The notes beneath the pieces were generated by a model, which worked only from the letters and a program-made list of their open reading frames with translations, was not told where the DNA came from and searched no databases. The position numbers and the translations under genes are program-made. This document shows, piece by piece, positions 17,886-26,545 of a stretch of 64,000 nt of DNA; within the stretch, counting starts at the first letter, position 1; each line of letters begins with the position of its first letter. This DNA comes from Glycomyces algeriensis (GTDB lineage: Bacteria > Actinomycetota > Actinomycetes > Mycobacteriales > Micromonosporaceae), in assembly GCF_027622855.1 (NCBI RefSeq), contig NZ_JAPZVR010000001.1, positions 363,814-427,813 of the forward strand, in the 5' to 3' direction.

Positions 17886-19091
17886 TCAGCGTTCGCCCGC
17901 TCCGGCGCGGTCGGGGGCCGGTGCGGCCTCGATCCGCGAGCTGGCCTTCATCGACACCGCGAAGACCAAGGCCGCCAATGCGAGTCCCGCCCCGGTGAGC
18001 GCGGTGCCCCGGGGCCCCGCCTGGGTGAGGGTGAGGCCGCCGAGCGAGGAGCCGAGGGCGATGCCGATGTTGAACGCGATCGAGTTCCCGGCCGAGGCGG
18101 TGTCGGTGCTGCCGGGCGCGAACTCCATGACCCGGTTCTGCAGGGCGGGGATGAGCGCGCCCATCGCCAGTCCGGTGACCACGATGGTGGCCGCGGCGGC
18201 CCAGGGGCTCGTGCCGAGCGCGAACATGGCGAGCATCGCGGCGGAGAGCAGGCCGACGGGCAGGATCACGGCGAGCCGCTGGTTCCGGTCGGAGAGGGCG
18301 CCGCCGGCGGCGATCCCGCCGAAGTCGGCCAGGCCGCGCGCGAGCAGGAGCGGCCCGAGCAGCGCCGCGGACATCCCGGCGACGACGGTGACGAACGTCG
18401 AGGTGTAGGTGAACGCGGCGAAGAACCCGGCGACCGCGAGCGAGCTGGTGACGAGGACGAGGGCGAACTGGCGGGCGTCCGGGGTGGTGCCGCGTCCGGC
18501 GTGCTCGTTGCGGGTCGGCTTGGCGGGCAGGGCGAGCACGAGGGTGAGGAGGGAGATCATGCCGAGGCCCGCGAACGCGAGGAAGGCGGTCTGCCAGTCG
18601 GCGGCCTGGCCGAGCCAGGTCCCGGCGGGGACGCCGAGCATCGGCCCGATGGACCCGCCGGTGAAGACGACGGCCATGACGCGCCCGCGGACGTGGGCGG
18701 GGAACATCCCGGCGGCGACCGGGGCGACGATGCCCCAGAACACGGCCTGGCTGAGGGCGGTCGCCACGCGCGCGGCGAACAGCAGCTCGTAGGTGGGGGC
18801 GGCGGCCGAGAGCGCGGTCGCGGCGACGAGGACGGCCATGAGGGCGAGGAGCAGCGGGCGGCGCGGCACGTTGGCGACGAGTCGCACCAGCGGCAGCGTG
18901 AGCACGGCGACGGTGATGCTGTAGCCGGTGACCAGCAGTCCCACGCGGGAGGGGGAGACGTCGAGGTCGGCGGCGATCTCGGAGAGCAGCCCCACCGGGA
19001 CGGTCTCCACGGTGACGTAGCAGAACGCGGCGGTCGCGAGCGCGAGCAGCGCCGCCACGGATCGTCTGTCGAAATCGGACAGTATGGACAT
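17886..19091 (-). CDS. MFS transporter, DHA1 type
   Basis: A 401-residue polytopic membrane protein with about 12 hydrophobic segments. It has the DHA1 motif region around residues 60-80 (LVTGYSITVAVLTLPLVRLV) and a basic loop NVPRRPLL, as in AraJ/YdhP-like sugar or drug efflux proteins. SD GAGGTGA lies upstream of the ATG. The substrate is not predictable; it could export a product of the adjacent SDR. Confidence 0.85.
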   Translation of the reverse strand: MSILSDFDRRSVAALLALATAAFCYVTVETVPVGLLSEIAADLDVSPSRVGLLVTGYSITVAVLTLPLVRLVANVPRRPLLLALMAVLVAATALSAAAPTYELLFAARVATALSQAVFWGIVAPVAAGMFPAHVRGRVMAVVFTGGSIGPMLGVPAGTWLGQAADWQTAFLAFAGLGMISLLTLVLALPAKPTRNEHAGRGTTPDARQFALVLVTSSLAVAGFFAAFTYTSTFVTVVAGMSAALLGPLLLARGLADFGGIAAGGALSDRNQRLAVILPVGLLSAAMLAMFALGTSPWAAAATIVVTGLAMGALIPALQNRVMEFAPGSTDTASAGNSIAFNIGIALGSSLGGLTLTQAGPRGTALTGAGLALAALVFAVSMKASSRIEAAPAPDRAGAGER

Positions 19092-19393
19092 CGGGGTTCA
19101 CCTCGGTCGCTTGGGGCGCCGTTCGGGGGAACGGGCGGCGGGTGCGCCGAACGGGGACCGCTCGAGTCGCCGAGGTGAAGGGGGCCGTGCATTCGGGGCG
19201 GCCTCAGTCTAGGGCCTTTCCGGTGCATTCGGAAGGCCGCCGTCCGGCCCGTTCGCCCGCTCGCGGCGTTGCCTGGGCGCCTGCATGCCGGTGCGCCCCT
19301 TCGCTTCGCGCCGAACATGCCGACTCGGTCATCGCCTCGCCCGGACTCGATGGACGGGCCTATGGGCCTCCCGCGGAAGGGGAGCGGGCCGCC
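19092..19393. other. 302-bp intergenic stretch without a gene
   Basis: Between the MFS start and the ROK stop, both minus strand. It holds the SD of the MFS gene, a short CCGTTC/GAACGG hairpin (about 19119-19134) and an exact 10-bp inverted repeat TTCACCTCGG/CCGAGGTGAA (19097-19106 and 19170-19179) 63 bp apart. No convincing ORF or promoter match was seen. Confidence 0.4.
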
Positions 19394-20608
19394 TCAGGTG
19401 CCCGCGGCGTCGCGGTCGCGCAGGCCCGAGGACTCGAGGAAGTTCCGCAGCACCATGGCGGCGCCGCCGATGGCGGGGGCCTGGGAGACGTCGTCGGCGA
19501 GTTCGACCTGGACGTTGTGGACCTGGCGCATGAACACGGAGCGGTCGAGCACTTCCTGGATCGCGTCCCGGTAGCGCGGGCCGAGTTCGGCGAAGGCCCG
19601 CCCGGCGAGCACGACGCGGCCGACGTCGAACATGTTGACGAGCGAGACGGTGGCGACGGCGAGCATCTGCGCGGAGTCGTCGATGAGCCCGGCGGCGTCG
19701 GGGTCGCCGGCGAGGGCGGCCCGGCCGATGCCCATGAACGCGTCGAGCTGGTCGCCGTCGAGGTCGAGCCGCGCGCTCAGGCCCTGGTGCGCCTGGCCGT
19801 TGCGCACCACGGCGTTCGGGCCGCCGATGATCTCGAGGCAGCCGCGGTTGCCGCAGCCGCAGACCTCGCCGCGGGCGTCGACGGAGATGTGTCCGAGTTC
19901 GACGCCGTTCGAGGTCACGCCGCGGTAGGGGAAGCCGTCGAGGATGACGCCGGAGCCGATGCCGCCGGACATGAACACGACGGCGAAGCTCGAGGAGGCG
20001 CTGCCCTGCGCCTGGACGCCGAGGCCGGCGGCGGTGGCGTCGTTCTCGATCCGCACCGGCAGCCCGGTGGCGGCCGAGAGCTCGGCGGCGAGCGGGTAGC
20101 CGCGCCAGGCGGGCGCGGGGTACTCGGTGAGCAGCACGCCCGCGTCGCGGTCCTGCGGGCCGTGCGTCGCGAGCCCGATGCCGAGCACGCCGTCGCGCGG
20201 CACGCCCGAGTCCTGCAGCAGCGCTTCGATGCTCGCGGCGTAGTCGACGAGCACCGCGCCCGGGTGGCGGTCGCCGGCGCCGGGCATCGCCGTCTGCGCC
20301 ACCACGTGCCCGGCGAGGTCGACGACGACGCCGAGGGCCGTGTACCGGTCGAACTGGACGCCGACCATGTGCCGCGCGTCGGGCTGGAGTTCGAGGAGCC
20401 GCCGCGGGGTGCCGCGCGCCGAGCGGGCGGTGCCGACCTCGTGCACCATGCCGAGTGCGATGAGCCGCCGCACGGCGTGGGTCATGGTCGCCTGCGTCAG
20501 GCCGGTGGCCTCGGCGAGCTCCACGCGGCTGACGGTGGTGCGCTCCCGGATGAGGTCGAGCACCACGGCCAGCGTGGACATCCGGGTGTCCGAGCCGAAC
20601 GACCTCAA
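19394..20608 (-). CDS. ROK-family transcriptional repressor
   Basis: A 404-residue ROK regulator: N-terminal winged HTH (about residues 15-70, SRVELAEATGLTQATMTHAVRRL) plus sugar-kinase-like domain with the ROK zinc motif CGCGNRGC. TTG at 20608 is chosen as start because AGGAGG lies 5 bases upstream; the next ATG (20581) would trim a conserved LRSFGSDTR opening. It is divergent from the ABC importer operon at 20957 and is its likely repressor, with a mannoside or gluco-oligosaccharide as inducer (inference). Confidence 0.88.
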   Translation of the reverse strand: MRSFGSDTRMSTLAVVLDLIRERTTVSRVELAEATGLTQATMTHAVRRLIALGMVHEVGTARSARGTPRRLLELQPDARHMVGVQFDRYTALGVVVDLAGHVVAQTAMPGAGDRHPGAVLVDYAASIEALLQDSGVPRDGVLGIGLATHGPQDRDAGVLLTEYPAPAWRGYPLAAELSAATGLPVRIENDATAAGLGVQAQGSASSSFAVVFMSGGIGSGVILDGFPYRGVTSNGVELGHISVDARGEVCGCGNRGCLEIIGGPNAVVRNGQAHQGLSARLDLDGDQLDAFMGIGRAALAGDPDAAGLIDDSAQMLAVATVSLVNMFDVGRVVLAGRAFAELGPRYRDAIQEVLDRSVFMRQVHNVQVELADDVSQAPAIGGAAMVLRNFLESSGLRDRDAAGT

Positions 20609-20956
20609 TACGACCTCCTGAGCGTGGCGCGGCCGTCTGCCTGGGCCGACCGATCCGCACCACCATACTTGCCCGGCGCGGGCGCACCGAGCGGATTCCA
20701 TCGGGGGAGCGGCGCGCGCGGCCGGTCGTCGTCACCGGCTCGCGCCGTGTCGACGGCCGTACACGGTCGCTCACGCACCGCATCCCCCGCAGGTGCTGGT
20801 GGCGGCCGTGCGGGCTCCTGTCCGAAGGATTCGCTCATTTGCATGAACTACTTCTTGACACGTTTAATTTAACGAGTCAATAATAAGCTCGGCGCCCGGC
20901 GCGGACGCCACCCCTCCGTCCCGTGGGAACTCCCTCTCCACGGTCCTGAAAGGACA
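20609..20956. other. 348-bp divergent regulatory region
   Basis: Lies between the ROK repressor and the ABC operon. The AT-rich promoter/operator at 20855-20884 is the main element. The remaining GC-rich part next to the ROK gene shows no ORF or clear structure. Confidence 0.5.
20855..20884 (+). promoter_or_regulatory. ROK operator overlapping the ABC-operon promoter
   Basis: TTGACACGTT (20855-20864) and AACGAGTCAA (20871-20880) form an inverted repeat with a single mismatch and 6-bp spacer. The left arm includes a consensus -35 (TTGACA). AATAAT at 20879-20884 is a plausible -10 with an 18-bp spacer. A repressor here would cover the whole core promoter. Confidence 0.65.
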
Positions 20957-22627
20957 ATGATGTCACTCCAACTCAGAAGGCGCAGCGCCGCTGCGCTGCT
21001 CGCGGGAGCGGCCGCGCTCGGCATGCTCGCGACCGGCTGCTCCTCCGGCGGATCCGGAGGCAGCGGCGACCCCTCGACGCTCATCGCCTACACCGGCCAG
21101 GCCGGCGACTACCAGATCAACTTCAACCCGTTCTCGCCCACGCGGATCGGCGCCCTCGGCACGATCTACGAATCCCTGTTCTTCTACAACAAGGCCGAGG
21201 TCACCGAGCCGGTCCCGCTGCTGGGCACCGAGCAGGCCTGGAACGAGGACGGCACCGAGCTCTCCGTGACGCTGCGCGAAGGCGTCGAGTGGAGCGACGG
21301 CGAGGCGTTCACCGCCGATGACGTGGCCTTCACCTTCGGGATGATCAAGGCGAACCCGGCGATCAACAACGGCGGCTTCGACGGCGAGGTCGTCGCGGTC
21401 GACGACACGCACGTCACCTTCACCTTCGCCGCGCCCGCGTTCGTCAAGGGCCCGGACTTCATGAGCACCCCGATCGTGCCCGAGCACCTGTGGAAGGACG
21501 TCAACCCCGCCGAGGACGTCAACGAGGAGCCCGTCGGCACCGGCGCGTACCTGCTCGACGACTTCAAGCCGCAGGCGTTCACCTACAAGGCCAACCCCGA
21601 CTACTGGGGCGGCGAGCCCGCGGTGAAGCAGATCCGCTTCCTCGCGCTCTCGGGCAACCAGGCCGGGGCCGACGCGATCGCCGCGGGAACCATCGACTGG
21701 CAGACCGGCCCGATCCCGGACGTCCAGAACACGAACGAGAACTTCCCGAACTACAACGCGTACACGCAGTGGCAGAACCAGATGGTCCTCTCCACCTGCT
21801 CCAGCGCCGAGCAGGGATGCGAAGGGCCGCAGACGGACCCGGCCGTGCGCCGCGCCCTCTACTACGCGATGGACCGGACGCAGCTCAACAGCCTCGCGTT
21901 CATGGACACCGCCAGCGAGATGTCGCCGACGTTCGCGCTCACCCCGAGCCAGGACGAGTACGTGGGCGCCTCGGTCACCGAGCCGAAGGTCCCGATGGAG
22001 CCGAACCTGACCGAGGCCGCCTCGATCCTCGAAGGCGCCGGCTGGGCCAAGGGCGACGACGGGATCTACGCCAAGGACGGCGAGCGCCTCTCGCTCACCG
22101 TCGAGGTCGTGACCGGCTGGACCGACTACATCACCGCCGTCGACACCATCGCCTCCCAGGCGAAGGAGGCCGGCATCGAAGTGAAGGCCGCGCAGTCCTC
22201 GTGGAACGAGTGGACCGAGAAGAAGGGCTCCGGCACCTTCCAGCTCGCCATCGACTCGCTGTGGCAGGGCCCCGCGCCCGACCCGTACTACGTGTACAAC
22301 TACTTCTTCACCACCGGCGTCCCGGTCGGCGAGACCGCGGGCAACAACTACTCGCGCTACGCCAACCCCGTGGTCGACGACGCGATCGCGCAGCTCGCGC
22401 TGCTGTCCCCGGACGACCCGGCGCGCCAGGCCCAGTTCGACGCGATCCACACGGAGATCGTGCGCGACATGCCGTTCATCCCGATCCTCACCGGCGGCAC
22501 CACGAGCGTGTGGAACACCGCGAAGTTCACCGGCTGGCCCTCCGACGACGACCTGTACGCCTTCCCGGCGGTCTGGTCGGCGTGGGACGCCGCCGAGATC
22601 TTCAAGCACCTCGAACCGGCCTCCTGA
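20957..22627 (+). CDS. ABC transporter substrate-binding lipoprotein, family 5
   Basis: A 556-residue binding protein of the oligopeptide/oligosaccharide (SBP_bac_5) family. Signal with lipobox LATGC near residue 28. The family features (EGVEWSDGEAFTADDVAFTF, VRRALYYAMDR, RDMPFIPI) are clear. It heads an operon with two permeases, two ATPases and beta-mannosidase, so a beta-mannoside or cellobiose-like oligosaccharide is the likely ligand, not a peptide (inference from context). SD GAAAGGA precedes the ATG. Confidence 0.9.
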   Translation: MMSLQLRRRSAAALLAGAAALGMLATGCSSGGSGGSGDPSTLIAYTGQAGDYQINFNPFSPTRIGALGTIYESLFFYNKAEVTEPVPLLGTEQAWNEDGTELSVTLREGVEWSDGEAFTADDVAFTFGMIKANPAINNGGFDGEVVAVDDTHVTFTFAAPAFVKGPDFMSTPIVPEHLWKDVNPAEDVNEEPVGTGAYLLDDFKPQAFTYKANPDYWGGEPAVKQIRFLALSGNQAGADAIAAGTIDWQTGPIPDVQNTNENFPNYNAYTQWQNQMVLSTCSSAEQGCEGPQTDPAVRRALYYAMDRTQLNSLAFMDTASEMSPTFALTPSQDEYVGASVTEPKVPMEPNLTEAASILEGAGWAKGDDGIYAKDGERLSLTVEVVTGWTDYITAVDTIASQAKEAGIEVKAAQSSWNEWTEKKGSGTFQLAIDSLWQGPAPDPYYVYNYFFTTGVPVGETAGNNYSRYANPVVDDAIAQLALLSPDDPARQAQFDAIHTEIVRDMPFIPILTGGTTSVWNTAKFTGWPSDDDLYAFPAVWSAWDAAEIFKHLEPAS

Positions 22628-22660
22628 ACAGCAGCTTAATCGCCCCCGAAGGAGGACCTC

Positions 22661-23650
22661 GTGAGCTACTTCCTGCGCAAAATCGGCTTCTACGCCATCG
22701 CCCTGTGGGCGGCGCTGACGCTGAACTTCGCGATCCCGCGGATGCTGCCGGGCAACCCGGTCGACATCCTGCTCGCCAAGCTCCAGCAGCGCGGCGGCGC
22801 GGTCAGCCCTGAGACCAGGAAGGCCTACGCGCTCCTCCTCGGGGGCGACGACTCGAGGCCGCTGTGGACGCAGTACTGGGACTACCTCGGCAACATGTTC
22901 CGAGGGGACCTGGGCGTCTCGGTGAGCTACTACCCGGCCCCCGTCTCGGAGGTCATCAGCCAGTCGATCCCGTGGACGGTGGTGCTCGTCGGCCTCTCGA
23001 CGATCATCGCCGCCGTCCTCGGGGTCGCGCTCGGCGCGTTCGTCGGCTGGAAGCCGGGCACCTGGCTCGACTCGCTCATCCCCGCCACGACGCTCCTCGC
23101 GGCCGTGCCGTACTTCTGGCTCGCGCTGCTCCTCACCTACCTGCTCGCCCGCGTCCTCGGCTGGTTCCCCATGCAGGGCGGCTACGACGTGGTCCTCACC
23201 CCCGGCTGGAACTGGGAGTTCATCGCCTCCGCGATCCAGTACGGCTTCCTGCCCGCGCTCACGATCGTGCTCGCCTCGATCGGCGGCTGGCTCCTGGGCA
23301 TGCGCAACATGATGGTCTCCACCTTGTCCGAGGACTACATCCTCACGGCCGAGGCCAAGGGCCTGACCCCGCGGAAGATCCTGCGCTCCTACGCCTCCCG
23401 CAACGCCGTCCTGCCCTCGGTCGCCGGCTTCGCGCTCTCCCTCGGCTTCGTCGTCACCGGCTCCGTGATCACCGAGCAGGTGTTCTCCTACCCGGGCATC
23501 GGCAACCGGCTCCTCGGCGCCGTCCAGAACAACGACTACGCGCTCATGCAGGGCGTGTTCCTCTTCATCACCCTCGCCGTCCTCGGCGCCAACCTCGTGG
23601 TCGACCTCCTCTACGGCGTCATCGACCCGCGCACCCGCGCCCGGAACTGA
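22661..23650 (+). CDS. ABC permease, DppB/OppB type
   Basis: A 329-residue inner-membrane permease with about six segments. The EAA loop EAKGLTPRKILRSYASRNAVLPS and the terminal LLYGVIDPRTR are typical for DppB-like subunits. GTG start with AAGGAGG upstream, 33 bp after the binding-protein gene. Confidence 0.9.
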   Translation: MSYFLRKIGFYAIALWAALTLNFAIPRMLPGNPVDILLAKLQQRGGAVSPETRKAYALLLGGDDSRPLWTQYWDYLGNMFRGDLGVSVSYYPAPVSEVISQSIPWTVVLVGLSTIIAAVLGVALGAFVGWKPGTWLDSLIPATTLLAAVPYFWLALLLTYLLARVLGWFPMQGGYDVVLTPGWNWEFIASAIQYGFLPALTIVLASIGGWLLGMRNMMVSTLSEDYILTAEAKGLTPRKILRSYASRNAVLPSVAGFALSLGFVVTGSVITEQVFSYPGIGNRLLGAVQNNDYALMQGVFLFITLAVLGANLVVDLLYGVIDPRTRARN

Positions 23651-23662
23651 CGGGAGACCGCC

Positions 23663-24703
23663 GTGACCAATCCATCGAACGCGCCCGCCGCGGCCGACAA
23701 CGCCGAACTGCTGGCCGAGGCCGCCGCCGAGACCGGCAGGGCCCCGCGCTCGGGCTGGCGGATGCTCCTGCCCACCATGACGCCCTGGCTCGCCGTCGGC
23801 CTCATCCTCGTCGGCGGCATCACCCTCTTCGGCCTCATCGGGCCGCTCCTCGTGGGCGACCCGACCGAGATCCGCGACCAGGGACTCACCGCGCCCACCG
23901 GCGACTTCATCCTCGGCACCACCCAGACCGGCCAGGACGTGATGGCCCAACTCGCCTACGCGACAAGGGGATCGCTCCAGATCGGCTTCATCGTCGGCGT
24001 CCTCGCCACGGTCCTCTCCGCGTTCTTCGGCATCTACGGCGCCTACCGGGGCCGCGTCGTCGACGAGGCGTTCTCCCTCTTCACCAACGTCTGCCTGGTG
24101 ATCCCGGGCCTGCCGCTGGTCATCGTGATCTCCGGCTTCGTGCCCCGCGAGAGCCGCGGACTGTGGACGATCGCGCTGGTCCTCGCCATCACCAGCTGGG
24201 CCGGCTCGGCCCGGGTCCTCCGCGCCCAGACCCTCTCGGTGCGCAACCGCGACTACGTGGCCGCCTCCCAGGTCTCCGGCGAGCGGCCCTGGCGCGTCAT
24301 CGTCGTCGAGATCCTCCCGAACCTGCTGCCGGTCATCGCCTCGCAGTTCGTGTTCGCCGTCATCTCCGCGCTCCTGGGCGAAGCCGGCCTCTCCTTCATC
24401 GGCCTCGGCGCCTCCAACTCCTCCACCCTCGGCACCATGCTCTTCTACGCCCAGAACGGCTTCGCGCTCCCGCTCGGCGCCTGGTGGTGGTTCGTCCCGC
24501 CCGGCCTCGTGATCGCCCTGTTCGGCATGGGCCTCGCCCTCATCAACTTCTCCATCGACGAGATCATCAACCCCAAGCTCAAGAACACCCGCCTGCACCG
24601 CAAACGCGCCCGCCGCGCGCTCCGCCTCGAACGCGAGCTCGCCCGCACCGGCCGCAAGGTGCCCCGCCAGGCCGCTCCCAGCGACGAGGAGACCGTCCGA
24701 TGA
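23663..24703 (+). CDS. ABC permease, DppC/OppC type
   Basis: A 346-residue second permease. It has a hydrophilic N-terminal tail, then six segments with the EAA loop ASQVSGERPWRVIVVEILPNLLP. GTG start. Its last bases overlap the next gene (ATGA), indicating translational coupling. The basic C-terminal tail (KRARRALRLERELARTGRK) extends into the cytosol. Confidence 0.9.
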   Translation: MTNPSNAPAAADNAELLAEAAAETGRAPRSGWRMLLPTMTPWLAVGLILVGGITLFGLIGPLLVGDPTEIRDQGLTAPTGDFILGTTQTGQDVMAQLAYATRGSLQIGFIVGVLATVLSAFFGIYGAYRGRVVDEAFSLFTNVCLVIPGLPLVIVISGFVPRESRGLWTIALVLAITSWAGSARVLRAQTLSVRNRDYVAASQVSGERPWRVIVVEILPNLLPVIASQFVFAVISALLGEAGLSFIGLGASNSSTLGTMLFYAQNGFALPLGAWWWFVPPGLVIALFGMGLALINFSIDEIINPKLKNTRLHRKRARRALRLERELARTGRKVPRQAAPSDEETVR

Positions 24704-25581
24704 CCGCCGAACCCGTGCTCACCGTCGAGGACCTCACCGTCGTCTACGAGACCGAGGAGCCGATCACCGCCGTCAAGCACGCCGACCTCACCCTCCACCG
24801 CGGCGAGATCCTCGGCCTCGCCGGCGAGTCCGGCTGCGGCAAGACCACCCTCGCCTACGCCGTCAACCGCCTCCACCGCCCGCCGGCCCGCATCGCCTCC
24901 GGCCGCATCATCTTCCACGGCGACCAGGGCGACATCGACATCCTCGCCCTCGAGGACGCCGGGCTCCGCGCCTTCCGCTGGGAACGCCTCTCCATGGTCT
25001 TCCAAGGCGCCATGAACGCGCTCAACCCCGTCACCACCGTCCGCGCCCAGCTCAAGGACACCCTCCTCGCCCACCGGCCCCGCATGTCCCGCAAGGAGAT
25101 CCGCGAACGCTCCGAGGACGTCCTCACCCGCGTCGGCGTCGACCCCCGCCGCCTCGGCTCCTACCCGCACGAACTCTCCGGCGGCATGCGCCAGCGCGTC
25201 ATGATCGCCATGGCCATGCTCCTGGAACCCCAGATCATGATCATGGACGAGCCCACCACCGCGCTCGACGTGGTCGTGCAGCGCGACATCCTCCGCGAGA
25301 TCGTGCGCCTGCGCGACGAACTCGACTTCGCCGTCATCTTCATCACCCACGACCTCCCGCTCCTGCTCGAGATCTCGGACCGCATCGCGGTGATGCTCGA
25401 AGGCGAGATCGTCGAACTCGAAGCGGCCGACCGCCTCTACCGCGACGCGCAGCACCCCTACACGCGGAAGCTCCTCGGCTCCTTCCCGAGCCTCTCCGGG
25501 GAGCGCGGCGCGTTCATCCGCACCGGCATCGACGAAACCAGCGCAGACGAGATCAGCGAAACCGCGGAGGAGCGAGCATGA
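24700..25581 (+). CDS. ABC ATPase, DppD/OppD type
   Basis: A 293-residue ATPase with Walker A GESGCGKTT, signature LSGGMRQR, Walker B IMIMDEPTTALD and the Opp-type C-terminal segment (HPYTRKLLGSFPSL). It lacks the iron-sulphur cysteines of some DppD proteins. Overlaps both neighbours by 4 bp. Confidence 0.92.
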   Translation: MTAEPVLTVEDLTVVYETEEPITAVKHADLTLHRGEILGLAGESGCGKTTLAYAVNRLHRPPARIASGRIIFHGDQGDIDILALEDAGLRAFRWERLSMVFQGAMNALNPVTTVRAQLKDTLLAHRPRMSRKEIRERSEDVLTRVGVDPRRLGSYPHELSGGMRQRVMIAMAMLLEPQIMIMDEPTTALDVVVQRDILREIVRLRDELDFAVIFITHDLPLLLEISDRIAVMLEGEIVELEAADRLYRDAQHPYTRKLLGSFPSLSGERGAFIRTGIDETSADEISETAEERA

Positions 25582-26483
25582 CCAGCGTCAAGATCACCGA
25601 CCTCGTCAAGGACTACACGCTCCGGTCGGGCCTCAAACGCACCCGCCTGCGCGCCGTCGACCACGTGAGCCTCGAACTCACCCCCGGCCGCACCGTCGCC
25701 CTCGTCGGCGAGTCCGGCTCCGGCAAGTCCACCATCGCGAAGATCCTCACCCGCATGGAGCGCCCCACCTCCGGCACCGTGGAGGTCCGCCTCGACGACG
25801 GCACCCCCGTGCCGAACGGCCACTACCGCCGCGAAGTGCAGATGGTCTTCCAGGACCCCTTCGCCTCCCTCAACCCGTTCCACTCCATCGAGCACCACAT
25901 CGCCCGGCCCCTGAAGATCCACGGCCGCACCCAGTCCCAAGAGGACACCCGGGCGCGCGTCCTCGAGATGCTCGAACGCGTCAACCTCACCCCGGCCGAG
26001 GCCATCGCGCCCCGCCGCCCGCACGAGCTCTCCGGCGGCCAGCGCCAGCGCGTCGCCATCGCGCGGGCCCTCGCCCCCGGCGCGCAGGTCCTCATCGCCG
26101 ACGAACCGGTGTCCATGCTGGACGTCTCGATCCGGCTCGGCGTGCTCAACCTCCTCGGCCGCCTGCAACGTGAAGACCAGCTCGCGGTCCTCTACATCAC
26201 CCACGACCTCGCCACCGCACGCCACTTCTCCGACGAGATCGTCGTGCTCTACCGCGGCCGGGTCGTCGAACGCGGCCCCTCCGACGCCGTCATCCTCGAC
26301 CCGCACCACGACTACACGAAGCTCCTCGCGCTGGCCGCCCCCGACCCGGAGCGGCCGGGGCGCGTGACCTCGGAGGCGGCCGTCGACCGCAAGGCGATCG
26401 ACAACAGCACTTGCTACGACCACTTCGCCGGCGAGTGGCGCGAGGCCGCCGCAGGGGCGAAGGCCGCCGTCTCCGCCGACTGA
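25578..26483 (+). CDS. ABC ATPase, DppF/OppF type
   Basis: A 301-residue ATPase, second nucleotide-binding subunit of the importer. Walker A GESGSGKST, signature LSGGQRQR, Walker B LIADEPVSMLD, H-loop ITHDLATA. It starts on the ATGA overlap with the previous gene. The C-terminus retains the Opp/Dpp-type CYDHFAGEW element. Confidence 0.92.
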   Translation: MTSVKITDLVKDYTLRSGLKRTRLRAVDHVSLELTPGRTVALVGESGSGKSTIAKILTRMERPTSGTVEVRLDDGTPVPNGHYRREVQMVFQDPFASLNPFHSIEHHIARPLKIHGRTQSQEDTRARVLEMLERVNLTPAEAIAPRRPHELSGGQRQRVAIARALAPGAQVLIADEPVSMLDVSIRLGVLNLLGRLQREDQLAVLYITHDLATARHFSDEIVVLYRGRVVERGPSDAVILDPHHDYTKLLALAAPDPERPGRVTSEAAVDRKAIDNSTCYDHFAGEWREAAAGAKAAVSAD

Positions 26484-26545
26484 AATCCGCTCGCACCGAT
26501 CCGTCCCCCCTCACGAAGCCTGCCCATCGACCATGAGGAGTCACC

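Noticed and set aside
20963-24598. Very long open frame (about 1200 codons) on the minus strand
   Set aside because: It is antisense to the binding-protein and permease genes, is made of Gly/Glu/Arg/Val-rich sequence without any domain, and arises from GC-biased third positions.
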